This document shows, in pieces, positions 53,306 through 62,844 of a stretch of 64,000 nt of DNA. Both the position numbers and the translations under genes were made by a program. The notes under the pieces were generated by a model that made no database searches, had not been told where the DNA came from, and worked only from the letters and a program-made list of their open reading frames with translations. The DNA lies in the NCBI GenBank assembly GCA_022772675.1, contig JALEZW010000059.1, positions 1 to 64,000 of the forward strand, in the 5' to 3' direction. The stretch is from Agathobacter sp. (GTDB lineage: Bacteria; Bacillota; Clostridia; Lachnospirales; Lachnospiraceae). How positions within the stretch are numbered: the stretch's first letter is position 1; the number at the start of each line of letters is the position of its first letter.

Positions 53306-54835
53306 ATGAAAAATGAAGCTGGTAAGAAAAGCAGATGGAAGATAATTGGGGGAGTGATCCTGCTGGTGCAGCTTTTGGTCAGCGTGGTGACCATGGGTAT
53401 ATTTATATGGGAAGATCTTCTTCCTCTTGTATATCTTATCCTTATAGGTCTGGTTTTGTTCTGGCTTCTCACCATATGTTACGTCTGTTATTACGGTGGA
53501 TTTCACAGAAAAAAACGGAAAAAAGGTTTTATCTATACAAGGAGAACCATTGGCTGTATCCTGTCTGCGATGGTGATGGCCGGCTGTATCCTTGCTTCCA
53601 CCATGCTTCTGCAGGTGGGTGATACCCTGCAGGCAATTGCAGAAAATACCGTGTCTACTGACTCTGTGGCGGCGTATGTGCTTAAGGAAAATGAGGCAAG
53701 GACATTGGAAGATGCAAAGGGTTATGTGTTTGCCATCACAGAAAAATACGACAGCGAGCATATGAGAGAGGCACTGGTAAAGATGGGGGAATCTTTGGGA
53801 AGGAATCTTTGTACCCGGACTTATGATTCCGTTTTGGACATGGTGGCAGCCCTCTATTCTGGAGATGTGGATGCCATGATTCTGAAAGAAGCCTATGTGG
53901 GCGTGATTGAATCCCAGGATGGTTATGAGACCTTTTCCAGTAAAACAAGAAAGCTGTATGACCAGAAAATTGAAACCGTTGTGGTCGCTTCCACGGAAAC
54001 GGTGGAAAAGGACATTACCAGGGATCCCTTTATCATATATATCAGCGGCTCCGACACGAGACAGCTGACATTGTCTACCAGCCGGAGTGATGTCAATATT
54101 CTTGTGGTGGTGAATCCTTCTACCAAGCAGGTATTGCTCTTAAACACCCCGAGAGATTATTATGTGGACACGGCAGCCTGTGCCGGTGCAAAGGACAAGT
54201 TGACACACTGTGGAATATACGGAATAGACTGCTCTATGGCAACCCTTGGGAACCTGTATGATGAGCATGTGGATTACTATGCACAGATTAATTTTAACGG
54301 TTTTAAGACACTGGTGGATGCCGTGGGTGGAATTACAATAGAATCAGAAAAAACATTCCGCACCAGTGAGGGCGGATTTTATATCAATGAAGGTGTCAAC
54401 CAGCTGAGTGGTGAAGTGGCTTTATCTTATGTCAGAGAACGGAAAGCCTTTGCGGATGGTGATAATTCCAGAGGAAAACATCAGATGCAGGCAATTGAGG
54501 CAATCATAAAAAAGGCATCCTCTGGAACGACAATATTAAGCCATTATTCCGATATCATGAACAGTATGGAAGGAATGTTTACCACGAGCATGAGTACAGA
54601 AGAAATAGCTTCGCTGGTAAAAATGCAGCTGTCAGATCTGGCATCCTGGAATGTGAAATCTTTTGCTGTTTCCGGAAAGGGAGGCTCCACCACAACCTAT
54701 TCCATGCCTTCCAAACGCAGCTATGTGATGTATCCGGATGAAGCACAGGTACTGTTTGCGGAAACTCTTATTAATAAGGTGGTGGATGGTGCAGCTTTGA
54801 CAGATGCGGATCTTTTGATGCCGGATGTACAGTAA
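53306..54835 (+). CDS. LytR-CpsA-Psr (LCP) family glycopolymer ligase
   Basis: 509 residues. Attaches lipid-linked wall teichoic acid or capsule to peptidoglycan outside the membrane. Three N-terminal membrane segments (about 14-35, 40-60 and 88-110) place it in the CpsA-like group. An accessory domain (about 110-240) leads to the LCP domain at about 255-420: 'NTPRDYYVDTAACAGAKDK' near 272, 'QINFNGFKTLVDAVGGI' near 330 and 'ALSYVRERKAFADGDNSRG' near 372, with the arginines that bind the pyrophosphate. The start at 53306 has AGGGG upstream, a weak site. It closes the polymer locus. Confidence 0.92.
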   Translation: MKNEAGKKSRWKIIGGVILLVQLLVSVVTMGIFIWEDLLPLVYLILIGLVLFWLLTICYVCYYGGFHRKKRKKGFIYTRRTIGCILSAMVMAGCILASTMLLQVGDTLQAIAENTVSTDSVAAYVLKENEARTLEDAKGYVFAITEKYDSEHMREALVKMGESLGRNLCTRTYDSVLDMVAALYSGDVDAMILKEAYVGVIESQDGYETFSSKTRKLYDQKIETVVVASTETVEKDITRDPFIIYISGSDTRQLTLSTSRSDVNILVVVNPSTKQVLLLNTPRDYYVDTAACAGAKDKLTHCGIYGIDCSMATLGNLYDEHVDYYAQINFNGFKTLVDAVGGITIESEKTFRTSEGGFYINEGVNQLSGEVALSYVRERKAFADGDNSRGKHQMQAIEAIIKKASSGTTILSHYSDIMNSMEGMFTTSMSTEEIASLVKMQLSDLASWNVKSFAVSGKGGSTTTYSMPSKRSYVMYPDEAQVLFAETLINKVVDGAALTDADLLMPDVQ

Positions 54836-54871
54836 TTTTCAAAATGAAAAGATGAAAATTTGCATAAAAAC

Positions 54872-54900
54872 TTGTCGGCAGAATAACCATATGGTATAAT
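54872..54900 (+). promoter_or_regulatory. Candidate promoter of the chemotaxis receptor gene
   Basis: TTGTCG (54872-54877) and a perfect TATAAT (54895-54900) are 17 bases apart. A sigma-D-type promoter, which would be expected for a chemotaxis gene, is not evident here. Confidence 0.5.
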
Positions 54901-54953
54901 TATTCCACAATATCTCGTTTCGGTTTAAGAAAAAAAATAAGGGGGTTAGAGAA

Positions 54954-56666
54954 ATGAGTGAAAAGGACAAGAAGCAAACAATATCGTCACTTCATTCCAT
55001 GAAGACACAGTTTTTGATTGTTGTGCTGATCGTGACTGCTATAATTGTGACACTTTACACAGTACTCATTATGCCGCGGGTCAAGGATAATATCCGGAAC
55101 ATTTATTCCCAGTATCTGCAGGATTTGTCCATATCCTATGGCAGAGAGCTGGACATGGAGATTCAGGAAGAAGGAGCAGAGGTTTTAAGCAATTCGGAGA
55201 AACTGAAAGAAACATTGTCAGAGGTCAGCCTTGAAGGGCAGGAGTCAGCCTATGCGTATCTGGCATCTTTTGACGGAACCATGCTCTATCATCCGACTCC
55301 GGATAAAATAGGAAAACCGGTAGAGAATGAAGCTGTGAAAAAGATCGTAAGTAAGATTCAGGGAGGAACGATTCCAGATCCTGAGACGGTAAGGTATACG
55401 TTTAACGGAAAAAAGAAATATGCTGCATGCTACACCAGTGATAATCAGTTTATCCTTGTTGTTACAGCAGATGATTCTGAGCTTCTTTCATCGGCAGTCA
55501 GAATTGAACTGCAGGGAATCGGAATCTCGACTTTTCTTGTTATTCTAGGCGGGTTTGTTGCATTCTTCTTTGCAAAACGGCTTACGAAACCGCTTATGAG
55601 GATTACCGATGTGGTAGAACGTATTGCGCATATGGATTTGAGGGATGATGCCGCACTGGACTTTTATGCAAAAGAAAAGGGTGAGGTAGGCTCGATTGCC
55701 CGTTCTGTTTTACATATGAAGAATGCTCTGAGCGGGACGGTCAGAAGTATTCGTGCCCAGAGCGAACAGTTATTTGAGGCATCTGATCTTTTAAATAAAA
55801 ATGCAGAAAAGACTTCGGGAAATGTGGATAACATAGAAGTTGCGGTTGGGGAGATTGCAACCGGTGCAACGAGTCAGGCAAATGAGACCCAGAAGGCAAC
55901 AGAGGACATTGTGGCAATGGGCACCATGATTGAGGATACAAGCACCCATGTGGAGACATTAAACAGCACAGCAGCTGTGATGAGTGAATCCGGTAAGATT
56001 GCCAAAACGGCACTGAAGGAATTGGATGAGATTAATAAGAAAGCTATTGATTCTATCGGAATCATTTATGAGCAGACGAATACCACAAATGAATCTGCCA
56101 TGAAGATTAAGGATGCCACAACACTGATCGCATCAATTGCTGATGAGACAAACCTTTTGTCACTGAATGCATCCATTGAGGCTGCCCGTGCAGGGGAAGC
56201 TGGAAAGGGATTTGCGGTTGTTGCATCACAGATTCAGAAACTGGCAGAACAGTCCAACGAGTCCACAAAGCAGATTGATGAGATTATCCGTACACTTTTA
56301 GCAGATTCCGAGACCGCTGTACAGACCATGGAGGATGTACGGGAAATTATGAATCAGCAGAGTGAAAAGGTGTCCAGGACAGAGGAAATCTTTGATCAGG
56401 TTACAAACGGCATTGAGGAATCCATAAATGGTATGGGGGCTGTTGCCAGTCAGACCAGCCAGCTGAATGCAGCAAGGAACAGTATTGTGGATACCGTACA
56501 AAGCCTGACTGCAATTGCACAGGAGAATGCGGCAAGTACAGAGGAGACATCTGCTTCCATGATGGAAATTGGTACGGTTGTACAGGATATCAATAAAAAC
56601 TCTGAGGAGCTTAGAAGAATTGCAGAGATTCTTGAAGATAATATGAAACAGTTTAAGCTGGATTAA
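54954..56666 (+). CDS. Methyl-accepting chemotaxis protein
   Basis: 570 residues. Membrane segments at about 18-40 and 182-205 flank an extracellular Cache-type sensor ('[19 protein letters not shown]' near 97). A HAMP domain follows (about 205-260, '[18 protein letters not shown]'), then the methylation helices and the signalling hairpin with the conserved tip '[20 protein letters not shown]' near 400. It sends ligand information to CheA and the flagellar motor. Ligand unknown. Single gene, next to the polymer locus; supports a motile host. Confidence 0.94.
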   Translation: MSEKDKKQTISSLHSMKTQFLIVVLIVTAIIVTLYTVLIMPRVKDNIRNIYSQYLQDLSISYGRELDMEIQEEGAEVLSNSEKLKETLSEVSLEGQESAYAYLASFDGTMLYHPTPDKIGKPVENEAVKKIVSKIQGGTIPDPETVRYTFNGKKKYAACYTSDNQFILVVTADDSELLSSAVRIELQGIGISTFLVILGGFVAFFFAKRLTKPLMRITDVVERIAHMDLRDDAALDFYAKEKGEVGSIARSVLHMKNALSGTVRSIRAQSEQLFEASDLLNKNAEKTSGNVDNIEVAVGEIATGATSQANETQKATEDIVAMGTMIEDTSTHVETLNSTAAVMSESGKIAKTALKELDEINKKAIDSIGIIYEQTNTTNESAMKIKDATTLIASIADETNLLSLNASIEAARAGEAGKGFAVVASQIQKLAEQSNESTKQIDEIIRTLLADSETAVQTMEDVREIMNQQSEKVSRTEEIFDQVTNGIEESINGMGAVASQTSQLNAARNSIVDTVQSLTAIAQENAASTEETSASMMEIGTVVQDINKNSEELRRIAEILEDNMKQFKLD

Positions 56667-56694
56667 GAGCTATTTTAAGAAAGAGGAAACGAAC

Positions 56695-58026
56695 ATGAAA
56701 ACCGGGAAGAATTATCGGGTAAGGAATATTCGTAGAGCAGGGGCTGTCATTTTGGCAGCCCTTTTGTGTATAGGAACAATGGTACCGGAGATCGCATGGG
56801 CACTTAGCGTGGAAAAGGATGCGGATGGAGTAGGATATGCACAGGATACGGATGGCTTTGTTTATTGTATTCCGGCGGAGGCAACAGAGAATAAAGGCTG
56901 TTCTGTTTATATGTATGGCGGAGGTCAATCGGTAGTTACTTTTCCAAAGACATGTGATACTTATATGGTCACGAATGTCGGAAGCAGGTTAAGTGAATTG
57001 ATTTTAACCCCCTTTTCCAGTGTAACACTTCCGTCCGGTTACACCACCATAGAGAGTAAGGCTTTTCAGAATCAGAAGGACCTCTATCAGATCGTGATTC
57101 CCGCAAGTGTAAAGACCATTTCGGAGGATGCTTTTTACGGCTGCAATCAGGACAAACTGACAATCGTGACCCCATATGGTTCGGCGGCAGAAAAATATGC
57201 AAAGGAACACAATATTCATTACACCAATACAACGGCACTTAGGATTCAGTCGGGTGGCGGCAGGATGTATGCCGGGGAAAAAAGACAGATTGCAGTTCTT
57301 AATCATTCAGGAACGGTATCATGGAAGAGCAGCGACAAAAAAGTTGCTGTTGTGGATAAGTATGGCAATGTTACGGCGAAGAAAGCAGGAAAGGTTAAAA
57401 TTACCGCAACAATCGGAAAGAAAACATACACATATCCCTATGCAGTTATCAGCCGGACGAAAGATCATGTGTTAGACATTATCTGGACGGAATATGTGCG
57501 GGCAGATATGAGTGATTATGAGAGAGCTGTTGCGGCACAGGACTGGCTGGAAAAAAATGTATCGGTAACGGGGACTTCGGCATCAGATAAGGATGCCTTC
57601 GAGAAGGGGAAGGTAAATGACACAGGATTTTGCAATGCCTATAAAACCATATTAAGTTATTACGGAATGAAAGTGAAGGTGACTGCCGGGAACAGTCATA
57701 AGGAAAATACGGTGGTGATTGCCGGAAAAACCTATACCGCATCTACGCTGAAAAAGGAATCCCCGGTGGATAAAAACTATACTACCACCACCATTCCCGG
57801 AGTTTCCCTGAATAAGAGTACCATGATTTTGTCGGTCGGAAAAAAAGGAACCTTTATACCCAGTGGAAATAAAAAGGCTGTCGCATGGACCAGCAGCAGT
57901 AAAACAGTTGCTGTGGTGGACAAAAAGGGAAAGGTAACTGCAAAAAAAGCAGGAACCGCAGTGATAACCATGAAAACAGATGGAAAAACATACCAGTGCA
58001 GGGTCTGCGTGAACAATAAAGCATAA
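56695..58026 (+). CDS. Secreted BspA-like leucine-rich repeat protein with Ig-like (Big_2) domains
   Basis: 443 residues with a signal peptide (about 1-38). One or two BspA-type repeats lie at about 95-180 ('VIPASVKTISEDAFYGC'). Two Big_2 domains are seen at about 182-255 ('VSWKSSDKKVAVVDKYG') and 370-443 ('VAWTSSSKTVAVVDKKG'). Between them, about 260-360, is a region like a degenerate transglutaminase-type protease domain: 'DYERAVAAQDWLEKNVSV' and 'GFCNAYKTILSYYGMKV' keep the cysteine, but the usual H-A-W after it reads 'NSHKENTVVIAG'. Possible surface adhesin or wall-associated protein. It starts 28 bases after the chemotaxis receptor. Confidence 0.82.
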   Translation: MKTGKNYRVRNIRRAGAVILAALLCIGTMVPEIAWALSVEKDADGVGYAQDTDGFVYCIPAEATENKGCSVYMYGGGQSVVTFPKTCDTYMVTNVGSRLSELILTPFSSVTLPSGYTTIESKAFQNQKDLYQIVIPASVKTISEDAFYGCNQDKLTIVTPYGSAAEKYAKEHNIHYTNTTALRIQSGGGRMYAGEKRQIAVLNHSGTVSWKSSDKKVAVVDKYGNVTAKKAGKVKITATIGKKTYTYPYAVISRTKDHVLDIIWTEYVRADMSDYERAVAAQDWLEKNVSVTGTSASDKDAFEKGKVNDTGFCNAYKTILSYYGMKVKVTAGNSHKENTVVIAGKTYTASTLKKESPVDKNYTTTTIPGVSLNKSTMILSVGKKGTFIPSGNKKAVAWTSSSKTVAVVDKKGKVTAKKAGTAVITMKTDGKTYQCRVCVNNKA

Positions 58027-58119
58027 AAAATAGTACAAAAGGACGAATAGACAGGCAGAAAATAATCTGTTACTATGGATGTTGGAAAAGATTAGTAATA
58101 AAAACTAAAAGGAGAAAAA

Positions 58120-58992
58120 ATGAAAAAGTTAGGAAAAAGGGTGCTGGCGTTCTGCCTGGCTTGTGTGCTGGCAGTAACGGTGGTAACAGTAATGGAACCG
58201 GTTACAGCAGAGGCTGCGACAAAGAGTATGACACTTTATAAAGGGGAAAAAGGATATCTGGATTCATGGGCAGAGATTAAAAGTGTGTCATCCGACAAGA
58301 AATCCGTGGTAAAAGTATCCAAGGACAAGAAAGATAAATATAAGGTAAATTTCAATGCAAAGACCACAGGAAAAGCTCATGTGACGATTAAGACATCAAG
58401 AGGCACGGTGAAATATAACATGACAGTAAAGAAACTGGATGTAACTGCGAGTCTCAGAGACATGGGAGATGGATATCTGCTGCTGACGGTTAAAAATAAA
58501 ACAAAGCAGACTTTTACCGATGTGCAGGTACAGTATGTTTTGAAAAATGAGTTTGGAGAGGTTATTAAGAAGGATGTAGCTTCTGTTTCCGATGTGGTTG
58601 CAGGCAAGACTGTTTATGACAGAATCTTATATGATAATTATTCTTATAATGTAGATATTTCACAGTGCAGTGCCAAAGTGGTGGCAGATTCCCGGAGCCT
58701 TGACGCTAAATATGGTAATGTATCTTCCAAGGTTACCAGCAATGTAACAGAGGATACCAATGATTACGGAAATACGGTGTTGACTGTTAAATCCAAGAAT
58801 ACCTTAAAGAAGGATTCGGTCAGAGGAAATCATTATATCCTGGTTTACAATTCTGAGGGAAAGATTGTTGATCTCAAAACCGTTTATTTTTATTTGAAAG
58901 CTGGTGCAGTAGATACCGATACAACAACTCTTTATGCTGAAGATTATAGTACGTACAAGGTGGTGACTGTTGCGTATACAGTGAATTATTAA
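58120..58992 (+). CDS. Secreted protein of unknown function
   Basis: 290 residues with a clear signal peptide (about 1-33, 'FCLACVLAVTVVTVM', cleavage near 'AEAA'). Residues 35-110 look like a Big_2-type Ig fold ('VSSDKKSVVKVSKDKKDKYK' and 'TGKAHVTIKTSRGTVKY'). The remaining part is beta-rich with two related segments ('VKNKTKQTFTDVQVQYVLKN' and 'KSKNTLKKDSVRGNHYILV'), as in FxLYD-like domains. No catalytic motif. AAGGAG precedes the start. Followed by a terminator. Confidence 0.72.
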   Translation: MKKLGKRVLAFCLACVLAVTVVTVMEPVTAEAATKSMTLYKGEKGYLDSWAEIKSVSSDKKSVVKVSKDKKDKYKVNFNAKTTGKAHVTIKTSRGTVKYNMTVKKLDVTASLRDMGDGYLLLTVKNKTKQTFTDVQVQYVLKNEFGEVIKKDVASVSDVVAGKTVYDRILYDNYSYNVDISQCSAKVVADSRSLDAKYGNVSSKVTSNVTEDTNDYGNTVLTVKSKNTLKKDSVRGNHYILVYNSEGKIVDLKTVYFYLKAGAVDTDTTTLYAEDYSTYKVVTVAYTVNY

Positions 58993-59038
58993 AAAATGTA
59001 ACTATTTTGATCCTTTAAATAGAACAAAAAATGAATCA

Positions 59039-59066
59039 GCCGTCGGGGAAATCCGGCGGCTTTTTT
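59039..59066 (+). terminator. Intrinsic terminator
   Basis: GCCGTCGG pairs with CCGGCGGC (59053-59060) and six Ts follow. Ends the transcript of the secreted protein. Confidence 0.85.
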
Positions 59067-59191
59067 ATAGGGAATTCAGCAGGCTAAGGAATGATTGAAA
59101 AAGGTAGAATCTAAAAAAGGAGGTATATTTTACATATATAGGGAAAAATTCTAAAAAATTACCAATAAAGACAAAAAATTCGAAAAAGAGG

Positions 59192-59218
59192 TTAAGAAAT
59201 TAAAAAATTGTCCGATAA
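59192..59218 (+). promoter_or_regulatory. Sigma-D (FliA)-like promoter
   Basis: TTAA (59192-59195), 15 bases, TCCGATAA (59211-59218). The consensus is TAAA-N15-GCCGATAA, so seven of eight bases match in the -10 box and three of four in the -35 box. A short open frame and a strong terminator follow. Inference from pattern only. Confidence 0.45.
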
Positions 59219-59233
59219 ATATAACAAAGGTAA

Positions 59234-59473
59234 ACAAATGCAACGCCAATCAGGGAAGGGAGGCGCGTTACCGCAGCTATCAAGGAAAGATATCAGACAA
59301 TTATACCGGTAGGACACATCATCGCGGTTTCTAATCACCCCCAGCGGGATAACCATAGTGAGGAACCAAAGATGAAACAGAAAAAGGCATCCTTTGCAGG
59401 CATTTTAAACCAGCAGATGCAGATGCTGAGTGTGGGAAGGGAGGAGAATTCAACATTTCAAGCTTATTGTTAG
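59234..59473 (+). pseudogene. Possible small gene without a usable start (about 79 codons)
   Basis: The frame is open from 59234 to TAG 59471-59473 and reads like protein: 'NATPIREGRRVTAAIKERYQ', 'IIPVGHIIAVSNHP' and 'KKASFAGILNQQMQMLS'. It lacks a start before the internal ATG at 59372. An ATG at 59238 with AAAGG upstream lies in another frame and stops after 24 codons. A sigma-D-like promoter before and a strong terminator after suggest a real transcription unit, perhaps flagellar, whose start has been lost or shifted. I do not recognise the family. Confidence 0.35.
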
Positions 59474-59483
59474 TTCGTGAGAA

Positions 59484-59535
59484 GAAGGCGTCGTGACGAT
59501 ATAGGAGTGTACGTTGCGGCGCTTTCTTATACATT
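59484..59535 (+). terminator. Strong intrinsic terminator
   Basis: GAAGGCGTCGTGACG (59484-59498) pairs along 15 bases with CGTTGCGGCGCTTTC (59512-59526), including four G-T pairs. A T-rich stretch follows. Confidence 0.75.
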
Positions 59536-59571
59536 ATTTTCTTAAGAGATTCTAATATTTTTTGGAAAATC

Positions 59572-59600
59572 TTTTCAAAAAACCAAGAGTGTGATAAAAT
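59572..59600 (+). promoter_or_regulatory. Candidate promoter of the phosphohexomutase gene
   Basis: TTTTCA (59572-59577) and TAAAAT (59595-59600) are 17 bases apart. Confidence 0.45.
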
Positions 59601-59670
59601 AGCATAGGATATTTTTGTGATAGAAATAAAATAACAGCTGGAAATAATTTTACAGGAGGAAAGATACCCA

Positions 59671-61395
59671 ATGGACTATAGACAGGAATATGAGAAATGG
59701 TGTAATGACCCGTATTTTGATGAGAAGACAAAAGAAGAGTTAAAAGCGATTGCAGGAGATGAGAAAGAAATCGAGGATCGTTTTTACCGTACTCTGGAAT
59801 TCGGTACAGCCGGACTCCGGGGCGTGATCGGTGCAGGAACGAACCGTATGAATATTTATACTGTACGGCAGGCTACCCAGGGACTGGCCAATTATATTAT
59901 TGCCCAGGGCGGACAGAATAAGGGAGTGGCAATTGCCCACGATTCCCGGCTGATGGCCGATGAGTTTACGGATGCAGCAGCTCTGTGTCTGGCTGCAAAC
60001 GGAATTAAGACTTATGTTTTTCCAAGCCTTAGACCGGTGCCGGAGTTATCCTTTGCTGTAAGACAGCTGGGATGTATTGCCGGAATTGTGATTACTGCAA
60101 GCCATAATCCAAGAGAGTACAACGGCTATAAGGTATACTGGGAGGATGGCGCCCAGGTAACACCGCCTCATGACACGGGAATCATGGCAGAAGTGGCAAA
60201 GGTTACTTCTTTTGATATGGTAAAAACCATGGATAAGGAGGCTGCAAAGGCAGCAGGCCTTTATCAGGTGATTAGTGATGATGTGGATGAGGCATACTTT
60301 GCAGAATTAAGAAATCTTTCCATTCATCCGGAAATTATTAAAGAGATGGCAAAGGATATTAAGATTGTCTATACCCCACTTCACGGAACCGGTCTGGGTC
60401 CGGTGAAGCGGGTGCTTAAAGATCTTGGTTTTGAGAACGTATATATTGAGCCCCGGCAGGCAGTGGCAGACGGTCATTTCCCAACGGCTCCCTATCCGAA
60501 CCCGGAGAATCCGGATGCATGGGAACTTGCATTAAAACTTGCAAAGGAAAAGGACGCAGACCTGGTTCTTGCAACAGATCCGGACGCAGACCGTCTCGGT
60601 GTTTACTGTAAGGATACGAAGACCGGAGAATATGTAACCTTTACCGGAAATATGTCAGCAATGCTTATTGCAGAATATATTTTAGGACAGAAGCATGCCA
60701 GCCATACCATGCCGGAGAATCCGGTGCTGGTAGAATCCATTGTTTCCACCGATATGGCCAAAGCAATTGCAGCAGCCTATGATGTGGAGCTGGTTGAAGT
60801 TCTCACCGGATTTAAATATATCGGAGAACAGATGCTTAAATTCGAGAAAAACGGAGACAAAAACTATGTCTTTGGTTTCGAGGAGAGCTATGGATGTCTG
60901 CCGGGAACCTATGCGAGAGATAAGGATGCGCCTGCAGCTGTGTGCATGCTCTGTGAGGTGGCAGCTTTTTATAAGGCAAAGGGTAAGACTCTGTGGGATG
61001 CCATGATCGATATGTATGAGAAATACGGATATTACCGTGAAGGCATCGCCACCATGACATTAAAGGGAATTGATGGTGCTGCCCAGATCAAACAGATTAT
61101 GGACCAGGCAAGAAACAATACTCCACAGAAACTGGGAGCTTTCGATGTTCTTGCAGTACGGGATTATCAGGCAGATACCAGAAAAGATTTAAAGACCGGA
61201 GAAGTGACAGCCACAGGACTGCCAGCTTCCAATGTGCTTTACTTTGAACTTTCCGACAATGCATGGTGTTGTGTACGTCCATCCGGTACGGAGCCGAAGA
61301 TTAAGTTCTATGTAGGCGTAAAGGGAACTACCCTGGAAGGGGCAGACAAGATGCTTGAGGAACTGAAAGCAGAAGTTCTTAAGAATTTTGAATAA
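59671..61395 (+). CDS. Phosphoglucomutase/phosphomannomutase
   Basis: 574 residues, the long form of the alpha-D-phosphohexomutase family (PgcA type), which interconverts glucose-6- and glucose-1-phosphate and often mannose phosphates. 'EFGTAGLRGVIGAGTNRMN' near 45, active serine in 'GIVITASHNPREYNGYKVYW' near 138, metal loop 'LATDPDADRLGVY' near 305 and phosphate loop 'RPSGTEPKIKFYVG' near 540 are all intact. Provides glucose-1-phosphate for UDP-glucose and surface polymers. AGGAGG precedes the ATG. Confidence 0.95.
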   Translation: MDYRQEYEKWCNDPYFDEKTKEELKAIAGDEKEIEDRFYRTLEFGTAGLRGVIGAGTNRMNIYTVRQATQGLANYIIAQGGQNKGVAIAHDSRLMADEFTDAAALCLAANGIKTYVFPSLRPVPELSFAVRQLGCIAGIVITASHNPREYNGYKVYWEDGAQVTPPHDTGIMAEVAKVTSFDMVKTMDKEAAKAAGLYQVISDDVDEAYFAELRNLSIHPEIIKEMAKDIKIVYTPLHGTGLGPVKRVLKDLGFENVYIEPRQAVADGHFPTAPYPNPENPDAWELALKLAKEKDADLVLATDPDADRLGVYCKDTKTGEYVTFTGNMSAMLIAEYILGQKHASHTMPENPVLVESIVSTDMAKAIAAAYDVELVEVLTGFKYIGEQMLKFEKNGDKNYVFGFEESYGCLPGTYARDKDAPAAVCMLCEVAAFYKAKGKTLWDAMIDMYEKYGYYREGIATMTLKGIDGAAQIKQIMDQARNNTPQKLGAFDVLAVRDYQADTRKDLKTGEVTATGLPASNVLYFELSDNAWCCVRPSGTEPKIKFYVGVKGTTLEGADKMLEELKAEVLKNFE

Positions 61396-61409
61396 AATGG
61401 TAGCGTAGT

Positions 61410-61613
61410 ATGATGAAAATATATATTTGCCCACAGTGCGGATGGCTTCGCATGGTTTCCAGGCGCAGTGATGTGGCATGCTATCAGTGTGGAAATGACA
61501 GCATGCGGCTGACAAATCTGGATCTGGAAAAGTTTACGGATATGTCAGAAGAAGAGCGGAAGGATTATGCGGATGCCTGGCTTTATATTCACAAGAGGCA
61601 AAAGGAAAAGTGA
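61410..61613 (+). CDS. Small zinc-ribbon protein
   Basis: 67 residues. Two C-x2-C knuckles, 'YICPQCGWLRMV' and 'VACYQCGNDSM', form a rubredoxin-like zinc ribbon; the remainder is helical and charged ('DMSEEERKDYADAWLY'). No function known. It sits 14 bases after the phosphohexomutase and ends one base before the LCP gene. It could start at either of two adjacent ATGs (61410 or 61413). Confidence 0.7.
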   Translation: MMKIYICPQCGWLRMVSRRSDVACYQCGNDSMRLTNLDLEKFTDMSEEERKDYADAWLYIHKRQKEK

Positions 61614-61614
61614 G

Positions 61615-62763
61615 ATGGCAGATAAAAGAAAAAAGAAAAGAAAGAAGAAAAAAAGCAGAAAGATCATTATTGTTGTATTTGAGATTCTGCTTCTCGCAAT
61701 TTTACTGATTGCGGCATATTTTGCAAGGATGGTCAATAAAATTGATTTTCAGAATATGGATGAGACAGAGGCTGGAATTAACAAAGATCTGGATGAAAGC
61801 ACCCTGTTAAGTCTGGAAGGATATACCAATATTGCGTTATTTGGACTGGATAACCGGAGTGCCAACAGCTATGACAGGGGAAATTCTGATGTGATCATGA
61901 TTGCCAGTATCAATAATGAGACTAAGGATGTGAAGCTTGTTTCGGTATACCGGGACACCTATCTGTCTGTGGGGAACGGCTCTTATTTTAAATGTAACAA
62001 TGCCTATGCCAGAGGCGGTGCAACCCAGGCAGTTCAGATGCTGAATTCCAATCTGGATCTGGATATTAAGGATTATGTCTGTGTAGACTGGGCAGCCATG
62101 GTGGAGGTCATTGATGATCTGGGTGGTCTGGATCTTGAAATTACCCAGGGCGAGATGCAGCAGATCAATAAATATAAATGGGAGGTGGATAAGGCTACCG
62201 GGCTTACAACACCTGATGTGACCCAGTACGGAAAGGTTCATCTGGATGGAACCCAGGCAACGACCTATGCACGTATCCGAAAGCTGGCAGGAGATGATTT
62301 TAAGCGGGCATCCCGCCAGAGAATCGTGTTGCAGGCAATTTTGGAAAAGGCAAAGAAGGCGGATTTATCCACATTGACATCTATCTGCAACAGCGTGGTG
62401 GATGATATTTCAACCACCCTGTCCTTAAGTGAGATGTTGTCCTTGGCTAAGGATGTAGGTTCCTATAAGATCAGCAGTACCACAGGTTTCCCGTTTGATC
62501 TGACTACGGAGAAACTGCCGGATAGCGGGGATACGGTTATTCCGGCGGATTTGATGACCAATGTGAAAAAACTCCATGAATATATGTTTGATGATACCAC
62601 TTATGTTCCTTCCCAGACGGTACAGACCATAAGCAGTGCGATTGTAAATGCAACCGGTATTACCACTAATTCAGCACTTATCAATACATCGGATTATAAT
62701 GAGACGGTGGGAGCAGTCGGTACAGACGGAATTAAAAAAGGCTCTGAAACAACAGGGGAATAA
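61615..62763 (+). CDS. LCP family glycopolymer ligase (second)
   Basis: 382 residues. A strongly basic N terminus (residues 3-22, almost all Lys and Arg) precedes one membrane segment (about 23-42). The LCP domain covers about 75-235: 'NIALFGLDNRSANSYDRGNS' near 70, 'LVSVYRDTYLSVG' near 107, 'VCVDWAAMVEVIDDLGGLDL' near 157 and 'ATTYARIRKLAGDDFKRASR' near 220. Likely attaches a glycopolymer to peptidoglycan. Start at 61615; the upstream in-frame ATG at 61567 lies inside the preceding gene. Confidence 0.92.
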   Translation: MADKRKKKRKKKKSRKIIIVVFEILLLAILLIAAYFARMVNKIDFQNMDETEAGINKDLDESTLLSLEGYTNIALFGLDNRSANSYDRGNSDVIMIASINNETKDVKLVSVYRDTYLSVGNGSYFKCNNAYARGGATQAVQMLNSNLDLDIKDYVCVDWAAMVEVIDDLGGLDLEITQGEMQQINKYKWEVDKATGLTTPDVTQYGKVHLDGTQATTYARIRKLAGDDFKRASRQRIVLQAILEKAKKADLSTLTSICNSVVDDISTTLSLSEMLSLAKDVGSYKISSTTGFPFDLTTEKLPDSGDTVIPADLMTNVKKLHEYMFDDTTYVPSQTVQTISSAIVNATGITTNSALINTSDYNETVGAVGTDGIKKGSETTGE

Positions 62764-62770
62764 AGAAAAC

Positions 62771-62800
62771 GAATAGGCCAATCATCTGATTGGTCTATTC
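62771..62800 (+). terminator. Terminator-like hairpin after the LCP gene
   Basis: GAATAGGCCAATCA pairs with TGATTGGTCTATTC (62787-62800). Only CTGTTC follows, so termination may be weak. Confidence 0.55.
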
Positions 62801-62844
62801 CTGTTCATGGAAATAGGATTCAGAAAGGATAATTGGGGTAATTT

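Noticed and set aside
59331-59534. Minus-strand open frame in the gap before the phosphohexomutase
   Set aside because: It runs through the complement of a strong terminator and has no ribosome site; the plus-strand signals are more coherent.
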